DNA of 64,000 bases from Pomphorhynchus laevis (GCA_012934845.2 WNNJ02002411.1:32288-96287); one strand, 5' to 3'; positions 11,759 to 23,800 are shown, counted from the stretch's first letter. Made by a program: numbers and translations. The notes: generated by a model not told the origin, from the sequence alone.

Positions 11759-13073
11759 ATGCAGAGTACTCGTGAGCCTTTTTCACTGAATATCCTTCAG
11801 TGCAATTCGGGAGGTGCTTCTGCCTTAGACTTTTATCTTGTAGTTATGCAGATGTTATAGTCCTTCAGGAGACGCGGTCTATCCGTCTCCTGAAGGACAT
11901 TACTCGATTTAACCCAAATCATATAAGTTCCCACTATACTCTGTAGATAACCCCACCTCACTCTTCTTCATCTCAAGGACTCTTGACCTTAGTTTAGTAC
12001 TCCTGAAGGTCCTCCCTCATATTTAATTACTTGTGTCCAGCCATGCCTTGTTTGGTAGTTTCACTCTGTAAGAACGGTAAACGCCTCAGTCTAGCCAATG
12101 TATACATACGTCTAGGGGAGATTCACAAGAACCGTGACCTCCTGAATGGTATTATTGATAGCGCTATGACATGATACTTGGAGACTTTAACGACAGAACT
12201 GGTCGTTGGATTAATGCAGCACTTAGCAGAGCTAGGAACGGTTATCTAATTCACAAACCACCGTCCCCCACTTTTCATTGCACATCAACAAATTCAATCC
12301 TCGACATTGGACTGCTTCACTTGAGGTGATTGCTTAAACCCCTCTGTTCGGAGCAGTCGCGCCAACAATTGTCCACTTCTCATGACCTAATTCTTTAAAG
12401 AATTGAGGAGAATACGTTGCTTAGAAGGACGTTTCACTTTGATCCGCTCAGAGTGGCCCTCTTTTAGGCGACTATCCAACTCTTTCCCCGAATAGGAAAT
12501 GAGAGTCTTACCGAATTTAATATCTACCTCTTTTCGCAAGCTACCGCGATTCTATCGACTACCTTTAAAGGTTGCTTATATAATCCCACTCCGACGAAAC
12601 TCAAGGCCCTAGCTAAATTACTGAACCTCCCTAATCTCTCTGCTTCCGCCAAACAGACCCTCTGGAATGAATACTGGAGCCCTAGATATAGGTTCCAGCT
12701 GAGTAGGGTATTGGGCGAGTATTGCTCGTCTTAACCCTTCTCAGTCTTCCTTTTGAAAGATATTCAAGAAGGAGAAGTTTGCTTGTTGGAAGGATAGAGC
12801 ATTGGATTGGATCGGTGGTATAGGCCTTGAAAAAATTTTCATGGGTTCGTTAAAAGTCGCTCGGTCCATTCAGCAGTAGGTAAAGTGGAGCGGTTTTTTC
12901 GGGAGAATAGCCATCGCTTAGTTGTGGCTGTTTTCCTTGACTTTTCCGCTGCATTTGACCGCATCTCCATTCCCTTTGTGATCTCTTCTCTCATGTCCCT
13001 CGGGTTGCCTGCGGGAATTGTGAAGAGGGTAGATATTTTGCTGTACACTAAGCAATTCTATTATGAGGGATAA
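11759..13073 (+). pseudogene. ORF2 of LINE copy 4, deleted and truncated
   Basis: Starts MQSTREPFSLNILQCNSGGA. Endonuclease blocks survive in shifted frames (YDMILGDFNDRTG-like at about 12165-12220). At about 12835 the GLEKI-like end of the endonuclease-RT linker is joined to HGFVKSRSVHSAV-like RT sequence, so RT motifs 0-1 are deleted. RT continues ERFFRENSHRLVVAVFLDFS and AAFDRISIPFVISSLMSLG, then ends YTKQFYYEG, with GVPQGSP and YADD missing. Not functional. Confidence 0.78.
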
Positions 13074-13077
13074 TAGA

Positions 13078-13325
13078 TTGCGAGTACACCATTGGACACC
13101 TAATGGTGTATTCGGATGATTATTTAAGTCACGGTATTGATGAGCTCCGTTATAGCGAAACGTGTCTATTGTTGTTAAAGTTTGTCGGAACATATAGGAT
13201 GACGTGGCATACGTAGCGACTTTGAATATTGCGAGAATAATTCTGTTCTATTTCTTGGTTTAATAAAGATATATATAATGCTGCCTGGTGTTTATGCCTC
13301 CTCATGAGGAAAATATAGTGATTTT
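13078..13325 (+). repeat. F1 repeat copy A (hammerhead-bearing, degenerate)
   Basis: Shares about 200 bp with copies B (13420-13790) and C (44474-44835, minus), including the hammerhead region and the tail GCTGCCTGGTGTTTATGCC followed by the palindrome CCTCATGAGG. It begins at the breakpoint of LINE copy 4. Confidence 0.7.
13133..13170 (+). ncRNA. Degenerate hammerhead ribozyme, F1 copy A
   Basis: GGTA, then TTGATGAG (C3 changed to U), then stem II GCTC/TAGC with one mismatch, then CGAAAC, then GTGTC. Loss of C3 and of the last stem II pair predicts an inactive relic of the copy B ribozyme. Confidence 0.55.
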
Positions 13326-13419
13326 TCTTTTCGAGTATACCATTTGGTGTACCAGGGCAGGTGTAACAACAAATTCTATTTTATATATTTGTACACTTTA
13401 AAGTGTCCCTGTAAACAGC

Positions 13420-13790
13420 ATTTCTATTAAAAGGAATTTAGTGCCTGATGCATGGTTAAACTGCAATACGCACTGCCATGCACAGAGCTTATGCTAAATT
13501 TCCTCTGATGATTCAGATAAAGGGTAGTTCTGTTTTTCTAGCTTTAAACACAGTTTAAGCGTGTGTTAACGTGCTTATGGATGATTATTGATGTCTTGGT
13601 ACTGATGAGCTCAGTTAGAGCGAAACGCGTCTACCGTTGTTAAAGATTGTCGTCATACATAAGATGACTGAGCATACGTAACGACTTTGAATATTGCGAG
13701 AATAATTCGGTTCTATTTCTTGGTCTGATGAGGATATATAGAATGCTGCCTGGTGTTTATGCCTCCTCATGAGGAAAATAGTGATATATA
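13420..13790 (+). repeat. F1 repeat copy B, retrozyme-like short element with hammerhead
   Basis: About 370 bp, noncoding. It matches the reverse complement of 44474-44835 almost throughout, from CTATTAAAAGGAATTTAGTG to GAGGAAAAxATAGTG, and both copies end at AT dinucleotide repeats. The centre carries an apparently intact hammerhead. Small nonautonomous elements with a hammerhead (retrozymes, PLE-derived sequences) are known in animals; assignment to one of these is inference. Confidence 0.75.
13598..13635 (+). ncRNA. Hammerhead ribozyme, canonical order, F1 copy B
   Basis: Stem I 5' strand GGTA; core CTGATGA (13602-13608); stem II GCTC/GAGC with loop AGTTA; GAAA (13622-13625); then CG-CGTC, with predicted cleavage after C13631; stem I 3' strand TACC. 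All required core bases are present. Stem III is ACG/CGU with no loop, so one molecule cannot close it. ACGCGU is self-complementary, which fits the dimeric action described for short-stem-III hammerheads of PLEs and retrozymes. Confidence 0.85.
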
Positions 13791-13965
13791 TAATTGTATA
13801 TAATGGTATATGTAATTGTATATATTATAATTGTATATATATTTTATATTATTGTATATATAATAATTGTATATATATTATATATTATTGTATATAATGC
13901 ATATAATTATATAATTGTATATATAATTGTATATAATTGTATATATACATTATATATAACATATA
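13780..13965. repeat. AT-rich microsatellite-like tract
   Basis: Irregular TATATAATTGTATATAAT-type repeat following F1 copy B. Copy C of F1 also ends at a TA repeat. The open frames through it are low-complexity artefacts. Confidence 0.85.
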
Positions 13966-14027
13966 AGGGATGCTTACCCACAGGATCTTTTTATAGGCAC
14001 ATTTTTATAATTTAATTGCAGAATGTG

Positions 14028-14085
14028 TAAAACTGTGCTGAGTGATAAGGAAGTCTGCTATGCATGTAATCGAACTCCGGTTTTG
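14028..14085 (+). repeat. Fragment of the F3 palindromic repeat
   Basis: GGAAGTCTGCTATGCATGTAATCGAACTCC closely matches the flank of the F3 ribozyme copies at 57108-57130 (minus) and 57541-57572 (plus). The ribozyme itself is not present. Confidence 0.6.
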
Positions 14086-14301
14086 GCAACATCTACTATA
14101 ATAAAACTGAAACTTTTTAGCTTCCGGAGCACAGTTTTACTTATTCTGCGATTAATTTATATATAACGTTCATTGCAAATTGTATCTTATAGTATGATAT
14201 CTTCCCATTCTTGTCCGCTGGTCCTGATCATTTTCCTTGCTATACTTTGCTTTAACTCAAATAAAAGCATTCTAAGCATCTTGGAAGGAGGAGTCAGAGC
14301 A

Positions 14302-14920
14302 TTACTGGAGAATGTCCGTTGATTTTATCATTCTTAATACAATTTTGGTGACTATATCTTCTAAAATTGAGTGTTTCGATACTGTGAGCTTTGTAAACGA
14401 GATATCATTTGTTGTCTTTTTTGTTAGATTTCGATATTTGTGCATAAAATTATCGCTTACTGGTATGTAAATGTGCTCTATGTGTTGGGTTTGTTTCCAA
14501 ATACTCCAGTGTTTTGCATAACTCCGCCAATTGTTTAAAGGATCTGCACACTTTATGGACAGAGTTTCATTGTTCGTCACAATTAGCACATTTTATCACG
14601 TTTCTATTCTCAATTATTCGTGTGATGATTCCCACCGAACAATGCACATATAGTTATCTTGACCGCGTCACATTGTCGCCTCTAGTGTCCCCATTCTTGG
14701 CATTTTCCGCAATGAGAAAACGTCAAGTCGTCATAATAGCTTTTACTGACCGTAAAGTAAATTTGTATTGATTACCACACCCGTTATTTATTACAGATCG
14801 TACTTCTTGTATGCGTAGCTGTGCACTACGGTTATAGGAATATTGTTTCCTGTCCTTTTGTTGTTTAAAAAAAAGTTTAGTTCGACCACAAATTTTGCTC
14901 AATACACTTTTGGTCATTTT
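14302..14920 (-). pseudogene. gag-like ORF1 remnant of another LINE
   Basis: The minus-strand frame carries MTKSVLSKICGRTKLFFKQQ, then FSHCGKCQEWGH (a zinc-knuckle half), then after stops a KCANCDEQ-like block and the C-terminal frame 14589-14302. Layout resembles retrotransposon gag with CCHC motifs but the sequence differs from the main LINE family. It lies opposite the RT fragments beginning at 15130, so it need not belong to them. Several stops. Confidence 0.5.
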
Positions 14921-15129
14921 CGTTTCCTAAGCGTTTACTCAAGCTTTCTTTAACTTCATCCCCATTGATATTCACAACAACTATTTAGCTCTTCGTAGAT
15001 CTAACTATTCTCTCCTCGTAGTTAGTATTTGCTCTTTTAGAAGAACAAGCTTATATCTTCCTATAATTCAAAATCTAAATGGAATACTCTTAACACCATA
15101 CTGTCGCGTTCTACCTATGTTAGCACCTT

Positions 15130-16330
15130 CGATCCACATAAATTTTCTGTTTATCTTCAATCTGAGCTCGATTGGACTATCATAGGCATTCATTTTCCCC
15201 TATATCGTCTTGTTTGCTAGATCTTCATCTGTCTGAACTCTTTCATCTTCCTGTATCTGTCGACGAAGTTTCTTATGTGCTTTTATCTTTACCTAGCAAA
15301 ACATCTGATGATAATCTTTCTACTTATATACTAAAATCTTTGCTTATTCAACTTGCTTCTTTCCTAACTTCAATGCTTAACTCCTTCATTCGTAGTGGAT
15401 CTTTTCCCCGTGCTTGAACATCTGTCATAGTTTAGCCACTACTCAATAAGCCCTCCCTTAATCCCTTGCTGCCTTATTCATATCATCATATCTCTAAGCT
15501 TCTAACTGTCTTTAAATTTCTTGAACGTCTTGTGTTGAATCAAGTTAACATATCTCTCTTTGTCCATACTCTATCCTCTTTTTCAATCTGCTCTCTGATC
15601 TCAGCATTCTACTGAGTTATCCTGCAACAACGTTTTCTCTGACTTACTTGCTCGTTCGTAATTTCCCTCGACCTTTCTTCTGCGTTTTACATTTTTGACC
15701 ATTCCATTCTCCTTCATCGCGTTCGCCACAACTGAATTTTTTTCTGATAATGTATCCAGGTGTTCCTCTTATCTCACTGAACAATCTTTCAATGTATATA
15801 CTAATATATCTTTCTCTACCCTTTCTTCTCTGATGTGACGTTTTTCAAGGTTATATGCTCAGTGAAATTCTTTTCTCTCTTATCTTGGGCGATCTCTCCA
15901 GCATTACATGCCACCATAACTTCTGCATCATGCAATATACTGATTATAACCTATTTTACTCTCATTATCCTGCTCATCTTATCCATTATCTCTTTGTCTC
16001 TTCTACGGATTGCCTTATCTCCATCTCCAACCATATTTAATCCCTTCGTTTGTATATTAACATTCCAAGTTGAACGTTCTAACCTTTTATGGGTTATCCC
16101 TTCTTTCCCCTTAGTCTCTTCTCCCTCGGTATTTCTTCATTCGACCGTTTTTCCTATTGTTGACCATCACAAATTCTTTGGAGTTGACTTCTACAACTGT
16201 ATTTCTCCCGATTCATTCATTGGCGACAAAACCCAAATTTGCAACCTCCTACTTTGTGACCTTCGCGTGTTAAGAGCTCGCTTGATTTTAACTTATGTCA
16301 CTCTCTTATCTACAAAAAACGATTTATTTT
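15130..16330 (+). pseudogene. Reverse transcriptase fragment, CR1/L2-like LINE, decayed
   Basis: Frames on the plus strand give VDEVSYVLLSLPSKTSDDNL and STYILKSLLIQLASFLTSML (15172-15417), the pattern before RT motif 2. After stops come a TVFKFLERLV-like block, then a SEILFSLILGDLSSITCHHN block (15855-16040) matching the LSPILFSLFLGDLSS region of RTs, and a YADD site degraded to YTDY. The thumb-like part HHKFFGVDFYN is at 15835-16332 in another frame. Many lesions. Confidence 0.6.
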
Positions 16331-16384
16331 AACGTGGCAAATGCGTGCCAGCGCACGCTTACATGACCACAAAAAAAAACAAAA

Positions 16385-16900
16385 ATGTAAATCATGTGTC
16401 GAGAAGGTGTGAACGGAGCAGGTGTTTGAATGTGATAAAGGAGGGAGCGCGGCGGACATCGAGATGGAGTTGATTCCAGGCGAGTGAGGCGGCGACGAGG
16501 AAGGATCGGAGACCGTAGTTGTTGGAGTAATTGGGAACGTGGAGTAAGAGGGAATTACGGGAACGCAGCGATAGCGAGGTGGGGCGAGTGTCGTCTAAGA
16601 AAGGAAGGTTGATGAACGATGGGGAGCCGACAGCGATGAGACGAAAAGTTACGAGAAGAAGGCGGAGTTTGATGCGGATGTGGATGGTGGGCCAGGAGAG
16701 TCGGGCAAAATATGTGGATGTGTGGTCTAAGCGACGGAGACGAAATAGCACTCGAACGACGGTGTTGATTATTCGTTATAGGGGTAGGATTATGGATTTT
16801 GGAGAATGGGCGAAAAGGCTAAGGCAGTAATCGATTTTAGGGAAAAGAAACGATTAAAGAGACATACAAGAACGAAAGTCGATAAGGGGGCGGATACGGC
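16385..16900 (-). pseudogene. C-terminal RT fragment of a CR1/L2-like LINE, inverted
   Basis: The 119-aa frame at 16751-16392 contains RLRRLDHTSTYFARLSW, NSLLLHVPNYSNNYGLRSF and AASLAWNQLHLDVRRAPSF, ending FKHLLRSHLLDT. This is the familiar RT C-terminus of CR1/L2-type elements (leucine-rich, AAPxLWNxLPxxIR pattern). GC-rich against its neighbours. It interrupts the plus-strand fragments of the same kind at 15130-16330 and 16915-17375. Confidence 0.65.
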
Positions 16901-16914
16901 GGATGTCACTACAG

Positions 16915-17375
16915 TCTATTGTTTTCTAAGATCGACTACTGCCTCAGTTGTTTTGCTTTCAGCTGTAAATTATCTCTTCTTACTCTCCATCGCCTTGTAA
17001 ATTCCGCCGTGTATATCCCTTTTCGCCTCCGTCGATTTGATTACATTTCCTCTTGCCTCTCTAAACTCAGCTATCAAACTATGAAAAACCGCATTTTATT
17101 TCGGATCCATTGTATCAATGTTCTACTACTTTACTCAAACTCACCTTCTTATCTGCGTCTTCCTACCCATACTGAATCCCCCTCTCCTCCATAAATATTC
17201 GTTCATGTGACTCTCTTCTTCTCCGTATTCCGTCATCTTCCTCAAACTATGATCGGCGTTCTCTTTTTTATAGCCGCTTATCTTTTTTTGGAATAAACTG
17301 TCTTCTGCCATCCGCTTAACCGCCTCACGTCCATCCTTGAAACACGGTATCCACTCTTTTTTGTCCCTGAATAAT
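16915..17375 (+). pseudogene. C-terminal RT fragment of a CR1/L2-like LINE
   Basis: Plus-strand frame: SKIDYCLSCFAFSCKLSLLT, then LHRLVNSAVYIPFRLRRFDY and SPSYLRLP. A frame change follows, with a WNKLSSAIRLTAS-like block near 17290-17330. It matches the same protein region as the inverted fragment at 16385-16900 and continues the plus-strand RT at 15130-16330. Probably the 3' end of one element split by a second insertion. Confidence 0.6.
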
Positions 17376-18340
17376 TGATTTCAATTTTTCACACTATTTA
17401 AAACTCTCTCACACTCTCCCACACACCAACATCAACCTATTGACATTGTTCATACTTTTTTTGTTATTTTCATTTTTTTATTTGCGGTATAAATTATAAT
17501 TTGTAATTTAGTTGACTTGTAAGTGGATGTATATCCACAATATTCTGTTTGATAAACCTGTACTATTATTTAAGAAATTAAAACATAAATCCATGAAATT
17601 TAGTAAACATTTTAGTTCGACCCCGAATTGTGCTTCAAAACACTTTTGATTACTTTCCTATATTTCAGTAGATGTCCAGTGGACCAGAAATCTACAAATA
17701 TAGATGACATTTTCCCAAACAAATAGATCCCGGTCAATGTTAGTTTAGATATATTTCTTGTCATCAATTAAATAGTTATTGCTTATGAGAGCTATTTTCA
17801 GTTTTATGATATAGAAAAAGGTTTCTATTTTTCGCGTATTGTCGTTGCTAATTGACATCAGCCACGGTTTTAGCAGTCAGCCAAGTTAATTCTCTTTTGA
17901 AGACCTAAATACACATCACCTCTATTAAAAATTGACTTTTTTGTGGCAAAGTCATAGGATGTTCACAAATCACTCGTTTCCATTATCTTTTCTTAATGTT
18001 CGAGGTATTGTATCATCTATTTTTATCATATAAATATGACGTTACTTACCGTCATTTCTACATTATCCTCTTTCTTCGATTCATACACCTGATGTCCTTT
18101 CCTTTTTATAGCATTTTGCTTGCTTGTTGATCAATCTGCTTATGTTGATGTAACTCTCTTTATCCTCTTATTATTGTCATTCGAGAAGTCGCTTTCCTCT
18201 ATATCCATCGAAAAATTTACCATCGAAGTTTTTCTTTGAAGCACCGCCAAGTGTTCAAATGAATGCATTTTGACGATATAGACTTATAAAGTGGTTAAAT
18301 GAATAGTAAACTAGGAAAGTGAAAATTATAAAAAGTTAAA
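17376..18340. other. AT-rich intergenic DNA, no gene seen
   Basis: No frame with recognisable protein similarity, no clear repeat and no RNA gene seen. Confidence 0.6.
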
Positions 18341-18382
18341 ATAAATTTGTCAGTGGCGATTATCGGAGGATCAAAGCGCTCA

Positions 18383-19005
18383 ATGAAAACAATTATTCCT
18401 ACTACAGATAAAAAGGTTAGTGGTGTTTCTTCTCAGTTTTTGGTCTCGAGCACGAAGGGAGAACTACCTCCTGTGCCAAAATTGGTAAACCTTGTTATAG
18501 TGTAACTTCTACAACCTTTCGAAAGACAGAAACTTTTTTATAAATTCCTGAGAAAGTTCACTGTTGCTTACAAAACTAGAATTTTATTCAATTCAATAAG
18601 ATATTTTGAGTCTGAGGTTCACATTTCCTTCTGCAACTCAGATATCGCGGCAGCCTATTTGGAATTTTTCGAGAAGAACTTAACAGATTACGGAATGACA
18701 ACTTTCAAGCCTATTCAGGCTTCTTTAAAAATAAACAATTTTCCGCCCTTCATGTCAGAGGAAGATGTAAGGGCTCTAGAATCTACTTATAAAGTACATA
18801 ATATACGTTCTATCACGAGCAGAAACGGCCTACCATTAACAGTTGCATTTTGCTCAAAGTAGGTTGACCAGGCTGAATGCCTATCAAACATTAAATGTAA
18901 CCCATTTCTGGGGCACAATCTGTCATTCACCTTCATAGATTCCGATCACCTGACGTACCACCATTGTAATGGATGTAATAAATGAGGGGATTTAGTTTCT
19001 AATTT
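18383..19005 (+). pseudogene. ORF1 (gag-like) of LINE copy 5, 3' part lost
   Basis: Starts MKTIIPTTDKKVSGVSSQFL and runs through PPVPKLVNLVIV to a stop. It continues RILFNSIRYFESEVHISF, ASLKINNFPPFMSEEDVR and SITSRNGLPLTVAFCSK to a stop at 18862, then FTFIDSDHLTYHHCNGCNK, ending in the first knuckle. The remaining knuckles are deleted before the ORF2 leader. Confidence 0.75.
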
Positions 19006-19172
19006 TTAGCCAAGAAGGATAATGGCTTGGAAGTAACGACAACCTCCTTGGAAAATGAAGATAAAGCCGGTGGGCAAATTACTTCTTCTAGTTTGGCCGG
19101 TTGTGGGAATGGCAGCCTTCCCACCTCTGGTCTGGGCTAGAAGGGGCATTTCACTCCAACTGACGTAACACA

Positions 19173-21574
19173 ATGGGAAGTAATCAAGATCCTTTTTCAC
19201 TGAATATTCTTCAGTGGAATTCTGGAGGTGCTTCCGCCCTTAGACATTTATATGGTAGAGATGCAGATGTTATAGTCCTTCAGGAGACGTGGTTTATACG
19301 TATCCCCCAGTACATTACTCGATTTATCCCTGAGCACATTTACATCCGATTTACTCTGTACAAAATTCCTCCTCACTCATCTTCATCTCAAGGTCTTTTC
19401 ACCCTAGTTACATGCTCCTTAAGATCATCCCTCCTTTGAAACTATTCCTGTATATTAGGCCAGGGGAAATTCACAAGAAGCGTGATCTCCTGGAGCGTAT
19501 TTTAGGTAGTGACTATGACATGTTACTTGGTGACTTCAACGACATAACTGGTTGTTAGATTAATGCAGCACTCCACAAAGCCAGGAACGACTACCTTATT
19601 CCTAACCCACCGTCCCCCACCTTTCATTGATCAACAACTAATTCTCTCCTCGACATATTACTGCTTCATAAGATGTGGTTGTTGAAACCCATCTGTACTG
19701 AAGAGTCGCGCTAAAACCAGACCACCTATCATGACCTAATTCGTTCGCGGATGGAAGAAGATACGTTGCTTAGAAGGAGGTTTCACTTTGATCCCATCAG
19801 AGTGGCTTTCTTTCAGGCAGCTATCCAACTCTTCCCCAGAATTGGTAATGAGAGTTTGACCGAATTTAATTCCTACCTATCATCGCAAGCTACCGCGTTT
19901 CTTTCGACTACCTATAAAGGTCATATATACAATCCCACTCCAACAAAACTCAAGGTACTAGCTAAAATGCTACACCTCCCTAATCTCTCTGTTTCCGCCA
20001 GACAGGTCCTCTCGAATGAATACTAAAGCACTAGATATAGGTTCCAGCTGAGTAGAGATAGGGCGAGCATTTATTGTCTTAACCCTTCTCAGTCTTCTTG
20101 TTGGAAGATATTTAAGAAAGAGAAGTTTGTCTGCTGGAAGGAGAGAGCGTTGGGTTTATAAGGTAGCATAGGCCTTGACAAAGTTTTGGAGGAGTCACTA
20201 TCCCTACATAATTATGGAGCCACTCAATCTCCCCAACCAATCCCGCCTTGGGGTGACTTCAGGAGCAGGGACTTATCTGTTACAGATATCTTAAACTGCT
20301 GGGGGACACTTCCAGGCACCTCCAAATCCAACACGCCACTCTCCATTCGGGTCTGTCAGCTTTTGACAGACATTCAGAGAGAGGAGGTCGCCATCACTCT
20401 GCTACTAGCCTTCCTGTCGGATGTATCTGGCATTAATATCAGCTGTCGTGTTTTTATACCAAAAAAGAAATCGATTTCATGTCCTAAAGATCTGCGGCCT
20501 ATCTCGATTCAAAACTCCATCTCAATTTATTAAAAAGCGCTTGCGCGTAAAATCCGCGACCATCTATATAGGCGAAATTTAATCGCACAAGGTTTTCATG
20601 GGTACAATTAAGATGGCTCGGTTCATACAGTATTAGGTGAAGTGCATCAGTTTTGTTATGACAACAGTCATCAGCTTGCTGTTGCTGTTTTTCTTAACTT
20701 TTCTGCTGCATTTGACCACATTTCCATTCCTTTTGTTATCTCTTCTCTCAGGTCCTTTGGGTTACCTGCGAGAATTGTTAACAGGGTGGAATTATTGTTC
20801 TATACCAAGCGATTCTTCTTGAAGACGACCCTGATGCACGCCAGTTCTTCCCTATTACAGGTGTGCCTCAAGGTTCCCCACTTTCTCCAATCCTGTATCT
20901 TGCTGCCTTTATTATACTCTACAAAATATTTAAACGCGATCAACATCTTGTGGTATACGCTGGTGATACAACAGGCCTGTTCTCTGGAAGCCGGTTGAAT
21001 GATGTAATCTCTGACATCAGTCGTTTCTTTTTAAGATAAAAAAGATCAGTTACTCATATCCAATCTTATTTTAAACTCCTCCAAATCGCATGTGACTGTC
21101 TTTCATGGCGCTCCTGCAACTAAGAAAGAATAAAGAGACTAGCATTCTCAGCACTATCTTCTAAATTGACTAATCAACCACTCCCTACCTTCACACTCGA
21201 GTAAAATACCTGGTGTTCACCATAATGGTGAACTGGTCAGCGAAAGCTGACCTGGATAGACTCAAACGTATTCTGAAGTGAGCTAGGTGGGCCCTGAACG
21301 GGCTCAGCATCTGTCATTGAATAGGAAAACTCAACTACGCCTTTGGGGTAATTGGGCTATCCCGGGATTAGTCTTCTTTTCAAGAGGACTTCGCCCAGAG
21401 CAAAGACTAAGGTTTCTCATGCTCCTCATCTCCCGATTACCGAGCATAGACTGCCTCGATTGGACTTTTCGGGGGTGGGGTCTAAGACCCCAGGTGGTTC
21501 AGTCGGAGAGCGGCTTGTTGGATTGGCTGGAGGGCTTAGATACCGCTGGGCCTGAGGCCGTGACAATATCGTGA
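19173..21574 (+). pseudogene. ORF2 (endonuclease-RT) of LINE copy 5, broken
   Basis: Starts MGSNQDPFSLNILQWNSGGA. DVIVLQETWFIRIPQY is present, but part of the endonuclease is deleted near 19440, where CSLRSSLL is followed by a stop and a GKFTRSVIS-like block. EEDTLLRRRFHFDPIRVAFF (19751) and ISCRVFIPKKKSISCPKDLR lead to the RT. VFLNFSAAFDHISIPFVI (20642) and VPHFLQSCILLP (another frame) follow, and YADD is degraded to YAGD near 20957. The C-terminus (21287-21574) ends LLDWLEGLDTAGPEAVTIS, the natural ORF2 end of the family. Confidence 0.8.
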
Positions 21575-21700
21575 AGACTGAGCATTTTGATTTTCCTTAG
21601 TGATCTTGAACTGTTGTTTCTCAACTGTCTTTTTAGTTATTTTTAGTGGTTATTAAGTTATTTATTTAAGAAATTCCTTATTATTAAAATGATTAATTGA

Positions 21701-23639
21701 AAATAGTCATTTATAGACGGCATGTTTAAAGGCAACAATTATTATATCCATCGAGAGATTCAGACTCGGCTGACTCCCGATCTCAATAACAAACATATGT
21801 TAACGTATAGTTAACATAATATATTTGTTCTGCCTGTAAAATGTCCTTTAAAGTGCTATTGTGAAACCAAGTTTTAATGTTTATAGTTATGAATAATCTT
21901 GAGTTAGTTGAAATTTAACATAAAAATGTGATTATTATCGATATTAAAATTTCGCGTATTCTTTAAAGTTTACAGCCTGCTATGATTTTAATGTTTAATG
22001 TTTTTGTTTTGAATTTAGTAACGGTCATTTTTAGTCATTTATTTTTACTGCTAAAGGTTAACTAAGTTGTTATTTAAAATTTTAGAAAATAATATTTTAG
22101 AAAACAACATTTCGACTCAAGATAAGTATAATTTGTTATTTTAAATACACAACATACCTACCGAGCAAAGATATAAAAAAGTTGCATCACAAACATTGAA
22201 CAATATTTTCCATGAACTTCTAAAAATTATAGTTTTTTTTATTTGTGTCAAACTCTAATTATAGTTCACCGATTTACAATTTGCCTACTATAAATTATTG
22301 CGTTTTAATAAAAAGTTATAGGGCATCATATTATCGTTATGAGCCATTTAGCACTGAATGACCGTGTAAACATCGGTTTTGAACAAATCTCTAGCAATCC
22401 AGTCATGTTTAATATTATCTATTACGGCGTACCTGTTACGTAAATCACTTATCTCGAAAAATATAATGGAACATTCTTTGACTATATGGATTCTGAAAAA
22501 ATAAGATTTAAAAAATAGTACTTTGTATAAGATTTATCATAAACGTTGCTATAGCAAATGCATGATTAACACGAGTTTTTCCCAAAATATGTCACTTGAA
22601 GCCCAAGCACAAATATTCTTGTAGTGATCAATAAATAATTAAAGTAGATAGATACAAAATATTAACTAAGAGATAATTAAATACAGGCAATTAATTTAAA
22701 TACATATATTGAATATATTAAATTATATATATTAATATAATGTAATACATATATTAAAATAAATATAATATAAATGCAAATAGTGTTTAGATTTAAACAT
22801 CAGGTCTAATCAAAATACGTGTTGTTTCGAGTATCGCAAACTTGTTGGAGTATCTGATGTACGAGGAGGACTTTCGCGGAGCTCAATAGGATTCGTATTT
22901 GGATGATATACTCGCTTCATTTATGCCTGGTATAGTTTGTTTGATTGAGCTTCTAGAATTACTTGAAAGTTGCAGATTAAGTATCATTAACTTACAATTC
23001 ATTCATTTCAGTATACTTCTTATTCTCTATGTTGATAGTGTATTTGAGTTACATGATGAATTAGACACGATTAAAACATATTGTGAGCATAATCTTATCA
23101 AAATTCTAGATTCTTATTTAGAAAATTGTGTGTAATGATATAAGATTATAATGTTCTCTAAATATTGTTAATTCCACAGACTACTGTGTTTTTACTACCC
23201 CATCACTAAAATACTAAAGCAATATTTGGCTATTATTGATTTCGTAAATGCTTCTTAAAAGCATTTTTAAAATTGAAATAATTAAAAATGATTTATTCTT
23301 TACAACTACTGATAACATAACGCCATTATTAAATTTTAAGAAGTATTAATTACATAATATTAATATAATATAATTAATAGTATTATATTATTAATTATAA
23401 AATTAGATTAATCATAAATACCTCAAAGCAAAATATGTAATTAGAAATAAATTAAGTGAAAGTGAATTAAAAATGGGACTTGGCTTTTCTTTTCAAACCA
23501 TTTTAATTTTGCCTAGTGATTTGCAAAAGCAGCATAAAAAGTAATATTTTTGCATTAATATCAAGACTTCAACTTACGTAGTTCGTAAATTTATGCCAAT
23601 TCTGAGTGCATATATTTGCATCTTTGTGAGCTAATTGAT
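21701..23639. other. AT-rich DNA without recognised genes
   Basis: Only low-complexity, stop-rich frames. No repeat family recognised. Confidence 0.6.
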
Positions 23640-23800
23640 CACCTTCTGTCAACAAAATTCCAGTGAATAATAAATAATTAAATAATTATAAATAATTTTA
23701 TAACTCATATCAAGTTTAAATATAAAATTAAAATTTAAAATAAAAGTAAATTTTTGAATTGACTAATAAATAATAGACGATGTGTCATTATAATATCGGA
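23640..23800 (-). repeat. PLE-N 3' end fragment
   Basis: GAATTGACTAATAAATAATAGACGATG matches the segment bordering the F4 ribozyme in the copies at 24590, 27640 and 34030. The fragment stops before the ribozyme. Confidence 0.5.

Larger units (their letters stand above)
10400..13077 (+). mobile_element. LINE copy 4, divergent from copy 3, internally deleted and 3' truncated
   Basis: Plus-strand copy of the same LINE, head-to-head with copy 3; their 5' leaders are separated by about 100 bp near 10345-10440. It keeps ORF1 (10460-11749) and the start of ORF2 (11759). ORF2 loses about 700 bp at 12835 and stops at 13077, where a hammerhead-bearing repeat begins. Confidence 0.85.
18345..21700 (+). 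mobile_element. LINE copy 5, plus strand, decayed
   Basis: Same family as copies 1-4. ORF1 remnant at 18383-19005, ORF2 at 19173-21574, AT-rich 3' tail to about 21700. The zinc-knuckle end of ORF1 and part of the endonuclease are deleted. Flanking DNA is AT-rich and unrelated. Confidence 0.85.

Noticed and set aside
13725-13750. Second CTGATGAG within the F1 repeat
   Set aside because: No GAAA strand or stem II in register (followed by GATATATAGAATG).
22899-23135. 78-codon plus-strand frame with hydrophobic stretches
   Set aside because: AT-driven composition, no recognisable family, no splice context.
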